Of a DNA stretch of 64,000 bases, positions 7,468-16,912 are shown in pieces. The notes below the pieces were generated by a model. It was not told the origin of the DNA, did not search any database, and saw nothing but the letters and a program-made list of their open reading frames with translations. Source of the DNA: JAQGMV01 sp035626595 (lineage in GTDB: Bacteria > Pseudomonadota > Gammaproteobacteria > Burkholderiales > SG8-41). A program made the position numbers and the translations under genes. The stretch lies in NCBI GenBank assembly GCA_035626595.1, contig DASPNJ010000068.1, forward strand, positions 1-64,000, in the 5' to 3' direction. Each line of letters starts with the position of its first letter. Within the stretch, counting starts at the first letter, position 1.

Positions 7468-7863
7468 ATGAGTATCAGTGATCCGATCGCCGACATGCTC
7501 ACGCGCATCCGCAATGCGCAACTGTCGGAAAAACAGGCGGTGGCGATGCCCGCGTCGAAGCTGAAGGCTTCGATTGCGAAGGTCCTGAAGGACGAGGGCT
7601 ACATCGACGATTTCGCGGTCCGCGAGAACGCCGGCAAGCCGTTGCTCGAGATCAGCCTCAAGTACTACGCCGGCCGTCCCGTGATCGAGAAAATCGAACG
7701 CGTGAGCCGTCCGGGTCTTCGCATCTACAAGCCGAGCCGCGAGATCCCGACGGTCATGAACGGCCTCGGCATCGCGATCGTCTCCACGTCGAAAGGCGTG
7801 ATGACGGACCGCAAGGCGCGGGGCCTGGGCGTCGGCGGCGAAGTGCTCTGCTTCGTCGCGTAA
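7468..7863 (+). CDS. rpsH: 30S ribosomal protein S8
   Basis: The 131-residue protein starts MSISDPIADMLTRIRNAQ and ends in the S8 signature ISTSKGVMTDRKARGLGVGG and EVLCFVA. S8 is a primary 16S binder, and in E. coli it is the translational repressor of the spc operon through a site at rplE. A GGAG precedes the ATG. Confidence 0.97.
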   Translation: MSISDPIADMLTRIRNAQLSEKQAVAMPASKLKASIAKVLKDEGYIDDFAVRENAGKPLLEISLKYYAGRPVIEKIERVSRPGLRIYKPSREIPTVMNGLGIAIVSTSKGVMTDRKARGLGVGGEVLCFVA

Positions 7864-7872
7864 GGAGCTGTC

Positions 7873-8406
7873 ATGTCGAGGATTGCAAATTATCCCGTCG
7901 AGCTGCCGGAGAAGGTCGAAGTGACGGTCCAGCATGACGAGATCTCGGTAAAGGGCCCGCTCGGGACGCTTACCCAGAAGTACTCGCCGCGCGTGAAGAT
8001 CGAGCGCGTGGATAACCGCCTCGAGTTCAAGATGAACGACAACTCGCGCCAGGCGAACGCGCTGTCCGGGACGGTGCGCGCGCTGGTCGCGAACATGGTG
8101 ACGGGCGTCACCAAGGGTTTCGAGCGCAAGCTGAATCTCGTCGGCGTGGGCTATCGCGCGCAGGCGCAGGGCGACAAGGTGAATCTCACGCTCGGATTTT
8201 CGCACCCGGTCGTGCATCAGCTGCCGAAAGGCGTGAAGGCCGAGACGCCGACGCAGACCGAGATCCTGATCAAGGGCGCCGACAAACAGGTTGTGGGCCA
8301 GGTGGCCGCGGAGATCCGGCGCTACCGCTCGCCCGAGCCGTACAAGGGCAAGGGCGTGCGCTACTCCGACGAGCAGATCGTGCTCAAGGAAACGAAGAAG
8401 AAGTAA
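7873..8406 (+). CDS. rplF: 50S ribosomal protein L6
   Basis: The 177-residue protein contains the two L6 repeats, with VTGVTKGFERKLNLVGVGYR in the middle and the C-terminal signature PEPYKGKGVRYSDE. L6 lies near the sarcin-ricin loop at the factor-binding site. Length is typical. Confidence 0.97.
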   Translation: MSRIANYPVELPEKVEVTVQHDEISVKGPLGTLTQKYSPRVKIERVDNRLEFKMNDNSRQANALSGTVRALVANMVTGVTKGFERKLNLVGVGYRAQAQGDKVNLTLGFSHPVVHQLPKGVKAETPTQTEILIKGADKQVVGQVAAEIRRYRSPEPYKGKGVRYSDEQIVLKETKKK

Positions 8407-8416
8407 CGGTGACGAG

Positions 8417-8773
8417 ATGAGCGACAAGATTGAAGCCCGGCTGAGAAGGGCCAAGGCGACCCGCGCGAAGATCGCGCAACTGAACGCGGTGAGGCTCACG
8501 GTTCATCGCTCGAACGCGCACATCTACGCGCAGGTGATCGATGCCTCCGGTTCGAAAGTGCTCGCGAGCGCTTCGACGGCGGAGAAAGACGTGCGCGGCG
8601 CGGTGAAGAACGGCGGCAACGTGCAGGCCGCCGCGGAGATCGGCAAGCGGATCGCGGAGAAAGCGAAGCAGCTCGGCATCTCCGAGGTCGCGTTCGACCG
8701 TTCGGGCTATCGATTCCATGGTCGCGTGAAAGCGCTGGCCGAAGCCGCGCGCGAAGCCGGCCTGAAGTTTTGA
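8417..8773 (+). CDS. rplR: 50S ribosomal protein L18
   Basis: The ATG at 8417 gives 118 residues, the family length. Motifs include RLTVHRSNAHIYAQVID and FDRSGYRFHGRVKALAEAAR. L18 carries 5S rRNA into the central protuberance with L5. The longer frame running back into rplF was rejected because it is not L18-like. Confidence 0.96.
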   Translation: MSDKIEARLRRAKATRAKIAQLNAVRLTVHRSNAHIYAQVIDASGSKVLASASTAEKDVRGAVKNGGNVQAAAEIGKRIAEKAKQLGISEVAFDRSGYRFHGRVKALAEAAREAGLKF

Positions 8774-8852
8774 CGGATACGCTTAATTAGCAGAATGCCG
8801 CGGGCGGCTCACCGCCCGCGCGGATCAACGAGATACGAGAAAACCAGTCCCT

Positions 8853-9377
8853 ATGGCCAAGTTACAAGCAGGGAAGATGCAGACGGGCGAAGAGCGTTCG
8901 GACGGCCTGCGCGAGAAAATGGTCGCGGTGAACCGAGTGACCAAGGTGGTGAAGGGCGGACGCGTGCTCGGCTTCGCCGCGCTCACCGTCGTCGGCGACG
9001 GGGACGGCGGCATCGGCATGGGCAAGGGTAAGGCGCGCGAAGTACCGGTCGCGGTGCAGAAAGCGATGGAAGAAGCCCGCCGCAAGATGGTCAAGGTGCC
9101 GCTCAAGAACGGCACCCTGCAGCACGCGGTCGTCGGCCGTCATGGCGCGGCGCGCGTCTACATGCAGCCCGCCTCCGAAGGCACCGGGATCATCGCCGGC
9201 GGCCCGGTTCGCGCGGTGCTGGAGGTGATGGGCGTCGCGAACATTCTTTCGAAGTGTCTGGGCTCGACCAACCCGTACAACGTCGTGCGCGCGACGATCA
9301 ACGGGCTCACCTCGATGAACACGCCGTCGACGATCGCTGCCAAGCGCGGCAAGTCGGTGGAAGAGATCACGGGGTAA
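8853..9377 (+). CDS. rpsE: 30S ribosomal protein S5
   Basis: The 174-residue protein has the double-stranded RNA-binding-like domain (KMVAVNRVTKVVKGGR, then GDGDGGIGMGKGKAREVP) and the C-terminal GSTNPYNVVRATINGL. S5 influences decoding accuracy. The 79-bp gap after rplR contains an inverted GCGGGCGGC / GCCCGC element at about 8800-8820. rpmD starts 3 bp after the stop. Confidence 0.97.
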   Translation: MAKLQAGKMQTGEERSDGLREKMVAVNRVTKVVKGGRVLGFAALTVVGDGDGGIGMGKGKAREVPVAVQKAMEEARRKMVKVPLKNGTLQHAVVGRHGAARVYMQPASEGTGIIAGGPVRAVLEVMGVANILSKCLGSTNPYNVVRATINGLTSMNTPSTIAAKRGKSVEEITG

Positions 9378-9380
9378 GCC

Positions 9381-9569
9381 ATGGCCGAAGGACCGAAGAC
9401 GATCAAGGTCACGCTCGTAAAGAGCCTGATCGGCACCAGGCCGGAGCACCGCGCGTGCGTGCGCGGGTTGGGCCTGCGCAAGCGCAACCACACGGTCGAA
9501 GTAATCGACACGCCGGCGAACCGCGGCATGATCAATCGCGTCGCGTACCTCCTCAAGACCGAGAGCTGA
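9381..9569 (+). CDS. rpmD: 50S ribosomal protein L30
   Basis: The 62-residue protein has the L30 pattern KVTLVKSLIGTRPEHRACV and LGLRKRNHTVEV. L30 is a small late-assembly protein of the 50S. It is placed between rpsE and rplO as in other proteobacteria, 1 bp before the rplO ATG. Confidence 0.96.
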   Translation: MAEGPKTIKVTLVKSLIGTRPEHRACVRGLGLRKRNHTVEVIDTPANRGMINRVAYLLKTES

Positions 9570-9570
9570 G

Positions 9571-10104
9571 ATGCAACTGAACAAGGTGAAGCCCGCCGCG
9601 GGCTCGAAACAATCGAAAAAGCGGGTGGGCCGCGGCATCGGCTGCGGCCTCGGCAAGACCGCCGGCCGCGGACATAAGGGCCAGAAGGCGCGCGCCGGCG
9701 GCTTTCACAAGGTCGGTTTCGAAGGCGGCCAGATGCCGCTGCAGCGCCGGTTGCCGAAACGCGGTTTCGTGTCGCTGGTGAAAGGCGATACGGCGGAAGT
9801 GCGTCTTTCGGATCTGCAGCGGGTGGAGGGCGAGGTCCTCGACTTGGCGGCGCTGAAAGCCGCCGGTGTCGTGCCGCAGCTCGCGCTGCGCGCGAAGGTC
9901 ATCCTGTCCGGTGAGATCCAGCGCAAGGTCGCGCTGAAAGGCATCGCCATCAGCAAAGGCGCGCGTGCGGCGATCGAAGCCGCGGGCGGCAGCGTGGAGC
10001 TGCCCGCAGAGGCTGCGCCGGCAGGCAAGCTCGAGAAGAAAGACGCCGTGCAGAACGCGGCGGGACGTACGACCGGTGCCGAAAGCGCACCGGGTGCGGA
10101 GTAA
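9571..10104 (+). CDS. rplO: 50S ribosomal protein L15
   Basis: The N-terminal Gly-rich rRNA-binding segment (KKRVGRGIGCGLGKTAGRGH, then GQKARAGG) and GGQMPLQRRLPKRGF identify L15. At 177 residues it is about 33 longer than E. coli L15; the extra residues form an acidic/Ala-rich C-terminal tail. L15 is a mid-to-late 50S assembly protein. Confidence 0.96.
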   Translation: MQLNKVKPAAGSKQSKKRVGRGIGCGLGKTAGRGHKGQKARAGGFHKVGFEGGQMPLQRRLPKRGFVSLVKGDTAEVRLSDLQRVEGEVLDLAALKAAGVVPQLALRAKVILSGEIQRKVALKGIAISKGARAAIEAAGGSVELPAEAAPAGKLEKKDAVQNAAGRTTGAESAPGAE

Positions 10105-10107
10105 CGC

Positions 10108-11432
<1,325 letters not shown>

Positions 11433-11433
<1 letters not shown>

Positions 11434-11651
11434 TGGCGAAAGAAGAAACCATACAGATGCAGGGCGAGATCGTTGAGACCCTGCCGAACGCGACATTCAG
11501 GGTGAAGCTCGAGAACGGCCACATCGTGCTCGGGCACATCTCGGGAAAGATGCGCATGCACTACATCCGCATCCTGCCGGGAGACAAGGTGACGGTGGAG
11601 CTCACGCCGTATGACCTGACGCGCGGACGTATCGTTTTCCGCGCGAAGTAG
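11433..11651 (+). CDS. infA: Translation initiation factor IF-1
   Basis: The 72-residue OB-fold protein reads MAKEETIQMQGEIVETLPN with VKLENGHIVLGHISGKMR, the exact family length. IF-1 binds the 30S A site during initiation. Its location between secY and rpmJ is characteristic of betaproteobacteria. The start is coupled to secY through TAATG. Confidence 0.96.
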
Positions 11652-11675
11652 CGCATTTGACCGAAAGGACGAGAG

Positions 11676-11792
11676 ATGAAAGTGCTGGCATCGGTGAAAC
11701 GCATCTGCCGCAACTGCAAGATCATCAAGCGCAAGGGTGTCGTGCGCGTCATCTGCAGCAAGGATCCGCGGCACAAGCAAAGACAAGGGTAA
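11676..11792 (+). CDS. rpmJ: 50S ribosomal protein L36
   Basis: A 38-residue reading frame follows infA by 24 bp. It starts MKVLASVKRICRNCKIIK and has the zinc-ribbon ligands of the C+ form (C11, C14, C27, H33). L36 is a small zinc protein of the 50S. The GGACGAGAG stretch supplies the ribosome binding site. The -35 box of the next promoter begins 4 bp after its stop. Confidence 0.93.
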   Translation: MKVLASVKRICRNCKIIKRKGVVRVICSKDPRHKQRQG

Positions 11793-11796
11793 AACC

Positions 11797-11825
11797 TTGA
11801 GAATTAGAGGCTTACCGGCTATAAT
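11797..11825 (+). promoter_or_regulatory. Sigma-70 promoter for the alpha segment (rpsM onward)
   Basis: TTGAGA (11797-11802) and TATAAT (11820-11825) are spaced by 17 bp, 46 bp before rpsM. Both hexamers and the spacing equal those of the rplN promoter at 5538-5566. Confidence 0.85.
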
Positions 11826-11871
11826 CGACGGCTTTTCGTCATTCGTCGGCATTTAACGAGGTAGCGAGCAC

Positions 11872-12249
11872 ATGGCCCGTATAGGTGGCGTCAACATCCC
11901 CAACCAGCAGCACGCCGAAATCGCGCTGACCGTGATCTACGGCATCGGCCGCAGCCGCGCGCGCGCGATCTGCGCGGCCGCCGGCATCGCCAACACGACC
12001 AAGGTGAAGGACATCTCCGACAGCGAGATGGACCGTCTGCGGGAACAAGTCGGCAAGTACACGATCGAAGGGGACCTCCGCCGCGAAACGTCGATGAACA
12101 TCAAGCGGTTGATGGACCTCGGCACGTGGCGTGGGAAACGCCACCGCGCCGGCCTTCCGGTGCGCGGCCAGCGCACCCGCACCAACGCCCGCACGCGCAA
12201 AGGCCCACGCAAGGCCGCGGTGAAGATCGTCCGCGCAGGCGCTGTTTAA
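11872..12249 (+). CDS. rpsM: 30S ribosomal protein S13
   Basis: The 125-residue protein starts MARIGGVNIPNQQHAEIALT, with GIGRSRARAICAAAGI and the C-terminal GLPVRGQRTRTNARTRKGP. S13 spans the 30S head and contacts the P-site tRNA and the 50S. It is the first gene of the alpha segment, with GAGGTAGCGAG before the ATG. Confidence 0.97.
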   Translation: MARIGGVNIPNQQHAEIALTVIYGIGRSRARAICAAAGIANTTKVKDISDSEMDRLREQVGKYTIEGDLRRETSMNIKRLMDLGTWRGKRHRAGLPVRGQRTRTNARTRKGPRKAAVKIVRAGAV

Positions 12250-12274
12250 GCAACCTCGAGAGACCAGGAAACTC

Positions 12275-12664
12275 ATGGCTAAAGCAAGCACCCGCGTGCG
12301 CAAGAAGGTCCGGAAGAACGTGGCGGAAGGCATCGCGCACATCCACGCATCCTTCAACAACACCATCGTCACGATCACCGACCGCCAGGGCAACGCGCTC
12401 GCCTGGGCGACGTGCGGCAGCAACGGTTTCAAGGGCTCGCGTAAGTCGACCCCGTTCGCCGCGCAGGTCGCGGCCGAGCAGGCCGGACGGCTCGCTGCGG
12501 AATCGGGTGTGAAGAACATCGAAGTGCGTATCAAGGGTCCGGGGCCAGGCCGCGAGTCCGCCGTGCGCGCGCTGAACGCCGTCGGTTTCAAGATCACGAG
12601 CATTTCCGACGTGACGCCGGTGCCGCACAACGGCTGCCGCCCGCCGAAAAAGCGCCGCATCTAA
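12275..12664 (+). CDS. rpsK: 30S ribosomal protein S11
   Basis: The 129-residue protein has IAHIHASFNNTIVTITDRQG and the C-terminal SDVTPVPHNGCRPPKKRRI, both diagnostic for S11. S11 forms part of the 30S platform near the E site. Length is normal. Confidence 0.97.
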   Translation: MAKASTRVRKKVRKNVAEGIAHIHASFNNTIVTITDRQGNALAWATCGSNGFKGSRKSTPFAAQVAAEQAGRLAAESGVKNIEVRIKGPGPGRESAVRALNAVGFKITSISDVTPVPHNGCRPPKKRRI

Positions 12665-12685
12665 GAATTCAAGGAGAACGACACA

Positions 12686-13312
12686 GTGGCAAGAAATCTG
12701 GACGCGCGTTGCCGTCAGTGCCGCCGGGAAGGAGAGAAGCTCTTTCTCAAGGCCGAGAAGTGCTTCACCGACAAGTGCGCGATCGAGCGGCGCAATTACC
12801 CGCCCGGTCAGCACGGCCAGAAGAACACGCGTCTTTCCGGCTACGGCGTGCAGCTTCGCGAAAAGCAGAAGGTGCGCCGCACGTACGGCGTGCTCGAGCG
12901 CCAGTTCCGCCTGAATTACCAGCAGGCCGCCGCCAGCAAAGGGGTCACCGGTGAAGCGCTCCTTCAGATCCTCGAAGGCCGGCTCGACAGCGTCTGCTAT
13001 CGGATGGGTTTCGGCGGCTCGCGCACCGAGGCTCGCCAGCTCGTGCGCCACAACGGCGTCAACGTGAACGGCAGGCGCGTGAACATCCCGTCGTACCAGG
13101 TGCGTCCCGGCGACGTGATCGAAGTCGCGCAGGGGGCGAAGGCACAGCTTCGCATCAAGGCGTCGGCCGAAGCCGTCGCTTCGCGTGGTTATCCGGAGTG
13201 GGTGGAGGTCGATGCGGCCGCGCTCAAGGGCACCTTCAAGGCGCGCCCGCAGCGTTCCGAGCTGCCTTCGACGATCAACGAGTCGCTCGTGGTCGAGCTT
13301 TACTCCAAGTAA
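12686..13312 (+). CDS. rpsD: 30S ribosomal protein S4
   Basis: The 208-residue protein starts at GTG 12686 after AAGGAGAACG. It has the N-terminal CRQCRREGEKLFLK and the S4 RNA-binding domain (LDSVCYRMGFGGSRTEARQL, VRHNGVNVNGRRVNIPSYQV). In E. coli S4 is the translational repressor of the alpha operon; no pseudoknot site was identified here. Confidence 0.97.
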   Translation: MARNLDARCRQCRREGEKLFLKAEKCFTDKCAIERRNYPPGQHGQKNTRLSGYGVQLREKQKVRRTYGVLERQFRLNYQQAAASKGVTGEALLQILEGRLDSVCYRMGFGGSRTEARQLVRHNGVNVNGRRVNIPSYQVRPGDVIEVAQGAKAQLRIKASAEAVASRGYPEWVEVDAAALKGTFKARPQRSELPSTINESLVVELYSK

Positions 13313-13335
13313 CGGAAACGAGAGGTATCACTTCT

Positions 13336-14313
13336 ATGGCCAGCAGCGCCTTTCTGAAGCCCCGCATCATCGACGTTCAGAACATTTCGCCGTATCACGC
13401 CCGGCTCACGATGGAGCCGTTCGAGCGCGGTTACGGGCACACGCTCGGCAATGCGCTTCGCCGTACGCTCCTTTCCTCGATGCCCGGCTATGCCGCGACC
13501 GAAGTGAAGATGGCCGGCGTGCTGCACGAGTACTCCACCATCGACGGCGTGCAGGAAGACGTCGTGGACATCCTGCTCAACCTCAAAGGTGTCGTGCTCA
13601 AGATGCACGGCCGCGACGAAGCGACGCTCACGCTCAAGAAGTCGGGCGAAGGCGTCGTGACCGCCGGTGACATCGAGCAGCAGCACGATGTCGAGATCGT
13701 GAATCCCGATCACGTGATCGCGCACCTCGCCTCCGGCGGCAAGCTCGACATGCAGATCAAGGTCGAGCAGGGCCGCGGCTACATCGCCGCGACCAGTCGC
13801 AAGACCGGCGACGAAGGCCGCAGCGTCGGCAGCATCATGCTCGACGCCTCCTTCAGCCCGGTTCGGCGCGTGAGCTACTCCGTCGAATCGGCGCGGGTCG
13901 AGCAGCGAACCGATCTCGATAAGCTCATCATGGACATCGAGACCAACGGCGCGATCGAGCCGGAGGAAGCCGTGCGTTACGCCGCGCGCATCCTCGTCGA
14001 GCAGCTGTCGGTGTTCGCGGATCTGAAAGGCATGCCCGCGCAGATCGAAGAGAAGAAAGCAACGCAGATCGACCCGGTGCTGCTGCGTCCGGTGGACGAT
14101 CTCGAGCTCACGGTGCGCTCGGCCAACTGCCTGAAGGCCGAGAACATCTACTACATCGGCGATCTTATCCAGCGCACCGAGACCGAGCTTCTCAAGACCC
14201 CGAACCTCGGCCGCAAATCGCTGAACGAGATCAAGGAAGTGCTCGCATCGCGCGGACTCACGCTCGGCATGAAGCTCGAGAACTGGCCGCCGGCAGGACT
14301 CGAAAAAGTATAG
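13336..14313 (+). CDS. rpoA: RNA polymerase alpha subunit
   Basis: The ATG at 13336 gives 325 residues. The N-terminal dimerisation domain carries MEPFERGYGHTLGNALRRTL, and the C-terminal domain has LRPVDDLELTVRSANCLKAE and LGRKSLNEIKEVLASRGL. The C-terminal domain binds UP elements and activators. It is located between rpsD and rplQ as expected; a longer in-frame start within rpsD was not used. Confidence 0.97.
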   Translation: MASSAFLKPRIIDVQNISPYHARLTMEPFERGYGHTLGNALRRTLLSSMPGYAATEVKMAGVLHEYSTIDGVQEDVVDILLNLKGVVLKMHGRDEATLTLKKSGEGVVTAGDIEQQHDVEIVNPDHVIAHLASGGKLDMQIKVEQGRGYIAATSRKTGDEGRSVGSIMLDASFSPVRRVSYSVESARVEQRTDLDKLIMDIETNGAIEPEEAVRYAARILVEQLSVFADLKGMPAQIEEKKATQIDPVLLRPVDDLELTVRSANCLKAENIYYIGDLIQRTETELLKTPNLGRKSLNEIKEVLASRGLTLGMKLENWPPAGLEKV

Positions 14314-14316
14314 TTC

Positions 14317-14339
14317 GCGAGCTTCCCGGGGAAGCTCGC
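14317..14339 (+). other. Strong hairpin between rpoA and rplQ
   Basis: GCGAGCTTCC (14317-14326) pairs perfectly with GGAAGCTCGC (14330-14339) over a 3-base loop. It lacks a T-run. A processing or stability role in the rpoA-rplQ mRNA is inferred. Confidence 0.55.
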
Positions 14340-14359
14340 CAACGGAATAAGGATCGAAC

Positions 14360-14794
14360 ATGCGTCACCGTCACGGCCTGCGCAAACTCAACCGCACGAG
14401 CAGCCATCGGCTCGCGATGCTGCGGAACATGACGTGCTCGCTCTTGAAGCACGAGATCATCAAGACGACGCTGCCCAAAGCGAAGGAGCTGCGTCGCGTG
14501 GTCGAGCCCATCATCACGCTGGGCAAGGCGCCGTCGCTCGCGAACCGGCGGCTCGCGTTCGATCGCCTGCGCGACCGCGATATGGTGGTCAAGCTCTTCG
14601 ACGAGCTCGGTCCGCGTTACGCGCAGAGGAACGGGGGGTATCTGCGCATACTCAAGTTCGGCTTCCGCAAGGGCGACAATGCGCCGATGGCGCTGGTCGA
14701 GCTCGTGGATCGGCCGGATGTCGAAACGCAGGAGGAAGGAAGCGGCGGAGCCAAAGCGCGCAAAAGCGAGCCCCAGGAGCAGGCGACCGCGTAG
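14360..14794 (+). CDS. rplQ: 50S ribosomal protein L17
   Basis: The first ~120 residues are L17 (MRHRHGLRKLNRTSSHRLAM, then RNMTCSLLKHE, and ILKFGFRKGDNAPMALVELV). A polar tail brings the length to 144, against 127 in E. coli. L17 lies next to the tunnel exit. It closes the ribosomal cluster; a GCCGGC / GCCGGC hairpin (14821-14836) without a T-run follows. Confidence 0.96.
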   Translation: MRHRHGLRKLNRTSSHRLAMLRNMTCSLLKHEIIKTTLPKAKELRRVVEPIITLGKAPSLANRRLAFDRLRDRDMVVKLFDELGPRYAQRNGGYLRILKFGFRKGDNAPMALVELVDRPDVETQEEGSGGAKARKSEPQEQATA

Positions 14795-14842
14795 AACAAA
14801 ACGCCACGCAACAGTTCAAAGCCGGCCTGCGCCGGCGGACAA

Positions 14843-14888
14843 CCTACGACGCGTCCGTCCGCTGCGCTTCCGGACGCAAAAAGTAGCC
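14843..14888 (+). repeat. Structured repeat family 1, copy 2
   Basis: CCTACGAC is followed by the stem GCGTCCG (14851-14857) / CGGACGC (14871-14877), five A residues and GTAGCC. The stem sequence differs from copy 1 but pairs fully. It lies 48 bases after rplQ and before a putative -10 element (TACAAT, about 14913-14918) for the next gene. Confidence 0.7.
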
Positions 14889-14925
14889 TACGCGCCTAGC
14901 GGCGCTCCATAGATACAATCGCGCG

Positions 14926-15621
14926 ATGCTGAACGAGCTCGAGCTCACCGGGCGCGCGCGCACCCACGTCGTACAACGCGACGACCTGCGCGCCGCGATC
15001 CACGCCGACGCGCTCGAGCCGTTCCTCGACATGAAAACGGATGCCGCGCGCGACGGGCTCGAGCTTGCGCTTACCAGCGCCTTCCGCGATTTCACCGCCC
15101 AGCAGCGGATCTGGGACATGAAATTCCGCGGCGAACGCCCGATTTACGACGAGCAGGGCAGGGAGCGCGACCGCGCCGCGCTGTCCGAAGAGGAGATCGT
15201 CGAGGCCATCCTGTGCTGGAACGCGCTGCCGGGCGCGAGCCGCCATCACTGGGGCACCGATATCGACGTGATCGATCGCGCCGCCTTGCCCGAGGCTTAC
15301 CGCGTGCGGCTGACGATCGACGAGTACGAGCCCGGCGGCGTTTTCCACGCGCTGAAGGAATGGCTCGACGTGAACGCCGCACGTTACGGTTTCTTCAGGC
15401 CTTATCGGATCTTCCGCGGCGGCGTGCGGCCCGAGCCGTGGCACCTGAGCTATGCACCGGCGTCGGTCCCGGCGCTGAGCGCGATGTCGCTGGAGCTGCT
15501 GGCGGACGCCGTCGGCGCCAGCGACATCCTCGGCAAGGGCATCGTGCTCGATCGCTTGAGCCGGCTGTACGAGCGCTACGTCGCCAGCGTGGACGCGCCG
15601 GACACGCCGCTCACGGCTTAG
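14926..15621 (+). CDS. M15-family D-alanyl-D-alanine carboxypeptidase-like peptidase
   Basis: The 231-residue protein carries the M15 zinc motifs SxHxxG...D (SRHHWGTDIDV) and ExxH (EPWHLSY), which supply the metal ligands and the catalytic base in VanY/VanX enzymes. It probably trims D-Ala-D-Ala in peptidoglycan. No signal peptide is evident, so either export is non-classical or the start is misassigned. Family membership is well supported; the exact substrate is inferred. Confidence 0.8.
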   Translation: MLNELELTGRARTHVVQRDDLRAAIHADALEPFLDMKTDAARDGLELALTSAFRDFTAQQRIWDMKFRGERPIYDEQGRERDRAALSEEEIVEAILCWNALPGASRHHWGTDIDVIDRAALPEAYRVRLTIDEYEPGGVFHALKEWLDVNAARYGFFRPYRIFRGGVRPEPWHLSYAPASVPALSAMSLELLADAVGASDILGKGIVLDRLSRLYERYVASVDAPDTPLTA

Positions 15622-15631
15622 CACCGCCCTG

Positions 15632-16369
15632 ATGCCAGCGGTCGGCCCGATCTTTCTCTTCACCGATTTCGGCTCCGCCGACATCTACGTCGGTCAGGTC
15701 AAAGCGGTACTCCAGGCGGAGGCGCCGACGATCCCCGTCGTCGACCTTTTCAACGACGCCGCGCCTTTCGATATCGAGTCCGCGGCGCACCTGCTCGCCG
15801 CGCTCGCTCCGCGGCTCCCGCGCGGCGCTGTCACGCTGGCCGTGGTCGATCCCGGCGTCGGCAGCCCGCGCGCGCCGATCGCGTTGACCGCCGACAGCCG
15901 CTGGTTCGTCGGCCCCGATAACGGTCTCGTCTCGGTGCTGGCGGCGCGTGCGCGCGCGAGCCTCTGTTTCCCGGTCGACTGGCTGCCCGCGCCCCAGTCG
16001 GTCTCGTTTCACGGCCGCGATCTCTTCGCGCCGGCTGCCGCGCACATCGCTCGCGGCTCGATCGAGATGCGCAGTCGCGCGCCCCGTGCGCTCGACGTCG
16101 AGCTGGGCGGCGCGGATTGCGCGCGCGTGATCTACGTCGACCACTACGGCAATGCCATGACCGGAGTGCGCGCCCGCGCGATCGACTCGGCCGCTGCCGT
16201 CAGCGTCGCCGGACGCCGGATTTCCCACGCGCGGGTTTTTTGCGCCGCCGCGCCGGGCGAGCTCTTCTGGTACGAGAACAGCCTGGGATTGCTGGAGATC
16301 GCCGCGAACGCGGCCAGCGCCGCGTCACTGCTGGGCATCGACATCGGCGAGGCGATCGCGCTCGAATGA
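15632..16369 (+). CDS. SAM hydroxide adenosyltransferase (DUF62 / fluorinase-like family)
   Basis: The 245-residue protein starts with IFLFTDFGSADIYVGQVKAV and has VVDPGVGSPRAPIA, FVGPDNGLVS and SFHGRDLFAPAAAHIA, the signatures of the two-domain SAM hydrolase family. Members hydrolyse S-adenosylmethionine to adenosine and methionine; the specialised halogenases are rare relatives. It overlaps the next gene by 4 bp (ATGA). Its physiological role is poorly understood in any organism. Confidence 0.85.
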   Translation: MPAVGPIFLFTDFGSADIYVGQVKAVLQAEAPTIPVVDLFNDAAPFDIESAAHLLAALAPRLPRGAVTLAVVDPGVGSPRAPIALTADSRWFVGPDNGLVSVLAARARASLCFPVDWLPAPQSVSFHGRDLFAPAAAHIARGSIEMRSRAPRALDVELGGADCARVIYVDHYGNAMTGVRARAIDSAAAVSVAGRRISHARVFCAAAPGELFWYENSLGLLEIAANAASAASLLGIDIGEAIALE

Positions 16370-16905
16370 TCTACACGATCGGGCACGGCAACCGGCCGCT
16401 CGAGGAGCTGGTCGCGCTGCTGCGGCGCTTCGGCGTGAGGTGCCTGATCGACGTGCGCGCGTTTCCGGGCTCGCGGCGGCATCCGCATTTCGGGCGCGGA
16501 GAGCTCGAGCGTTCGCTCCCGGCGGCGGGCATCTCCTACGTGTGGGAAGGCGCGGCGCTCGGCGGCCGCCGCAGACCGCGCGCCGATTCGCCGCATGTAG
16601 CGCTGCGCAATGCGAGCTTCCGGGCGTATGCCGACCACATGGAAAGCACCGAGTTCGCCGCTGGTGCGGCCCGCGTCGTCGATCGCGGCGAGCACGGCGC
16701 CGTCGCGATCATGTGCGCGGAGCGGCTACCGTGGCAGTGCCACCGTTACATGATCTCGGATTACCTCGTGACTCATGGCCACGAAGTGCGTCACGTAATC
16801 GACGAGAAGCCGCCGAAAGGCCATGCGGTACGCGCGGAAGCGCGGCTGGCGCACGGACGGCTCGTCTACGACGCGAACACCCAGGACGATCTCGACCTGC
16901 CGTGA
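16366..16905 (+). CDS. DUF488 family protein
   Basis: The ATG at 16366 overlaps the previous stop and gives 179 residues, starting MIYTIGHGNRPLEELVALLR. DUF488 markers are IDVRAFPGSRRHPHFGRGEL near the start and IMCAERLPWQCHRYMISDYL towards the end, with a conserved cysteine pair. The biochemical function of the family is not established. It ends 7 bp before the convergent histidine kinase gene. Confidence 0.8.
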   Translation: MIYTIGHGNRPLEELVALLRRFGVRCLIDVRAFPGSRRHPHFGRGELERSLPAAGISYVWEGAALGGRRRPRADSPHVALRNASFRAYADHMESTEFAAGAARVVDRGEHGAVAIMCAERLPWQCHRYMISDYLVTHGHEVRHVIDEKPPKGHAVRAEARLAHGRLVYDANTQDDLDLP

Positions 16906-16912
16906 GCCGCCG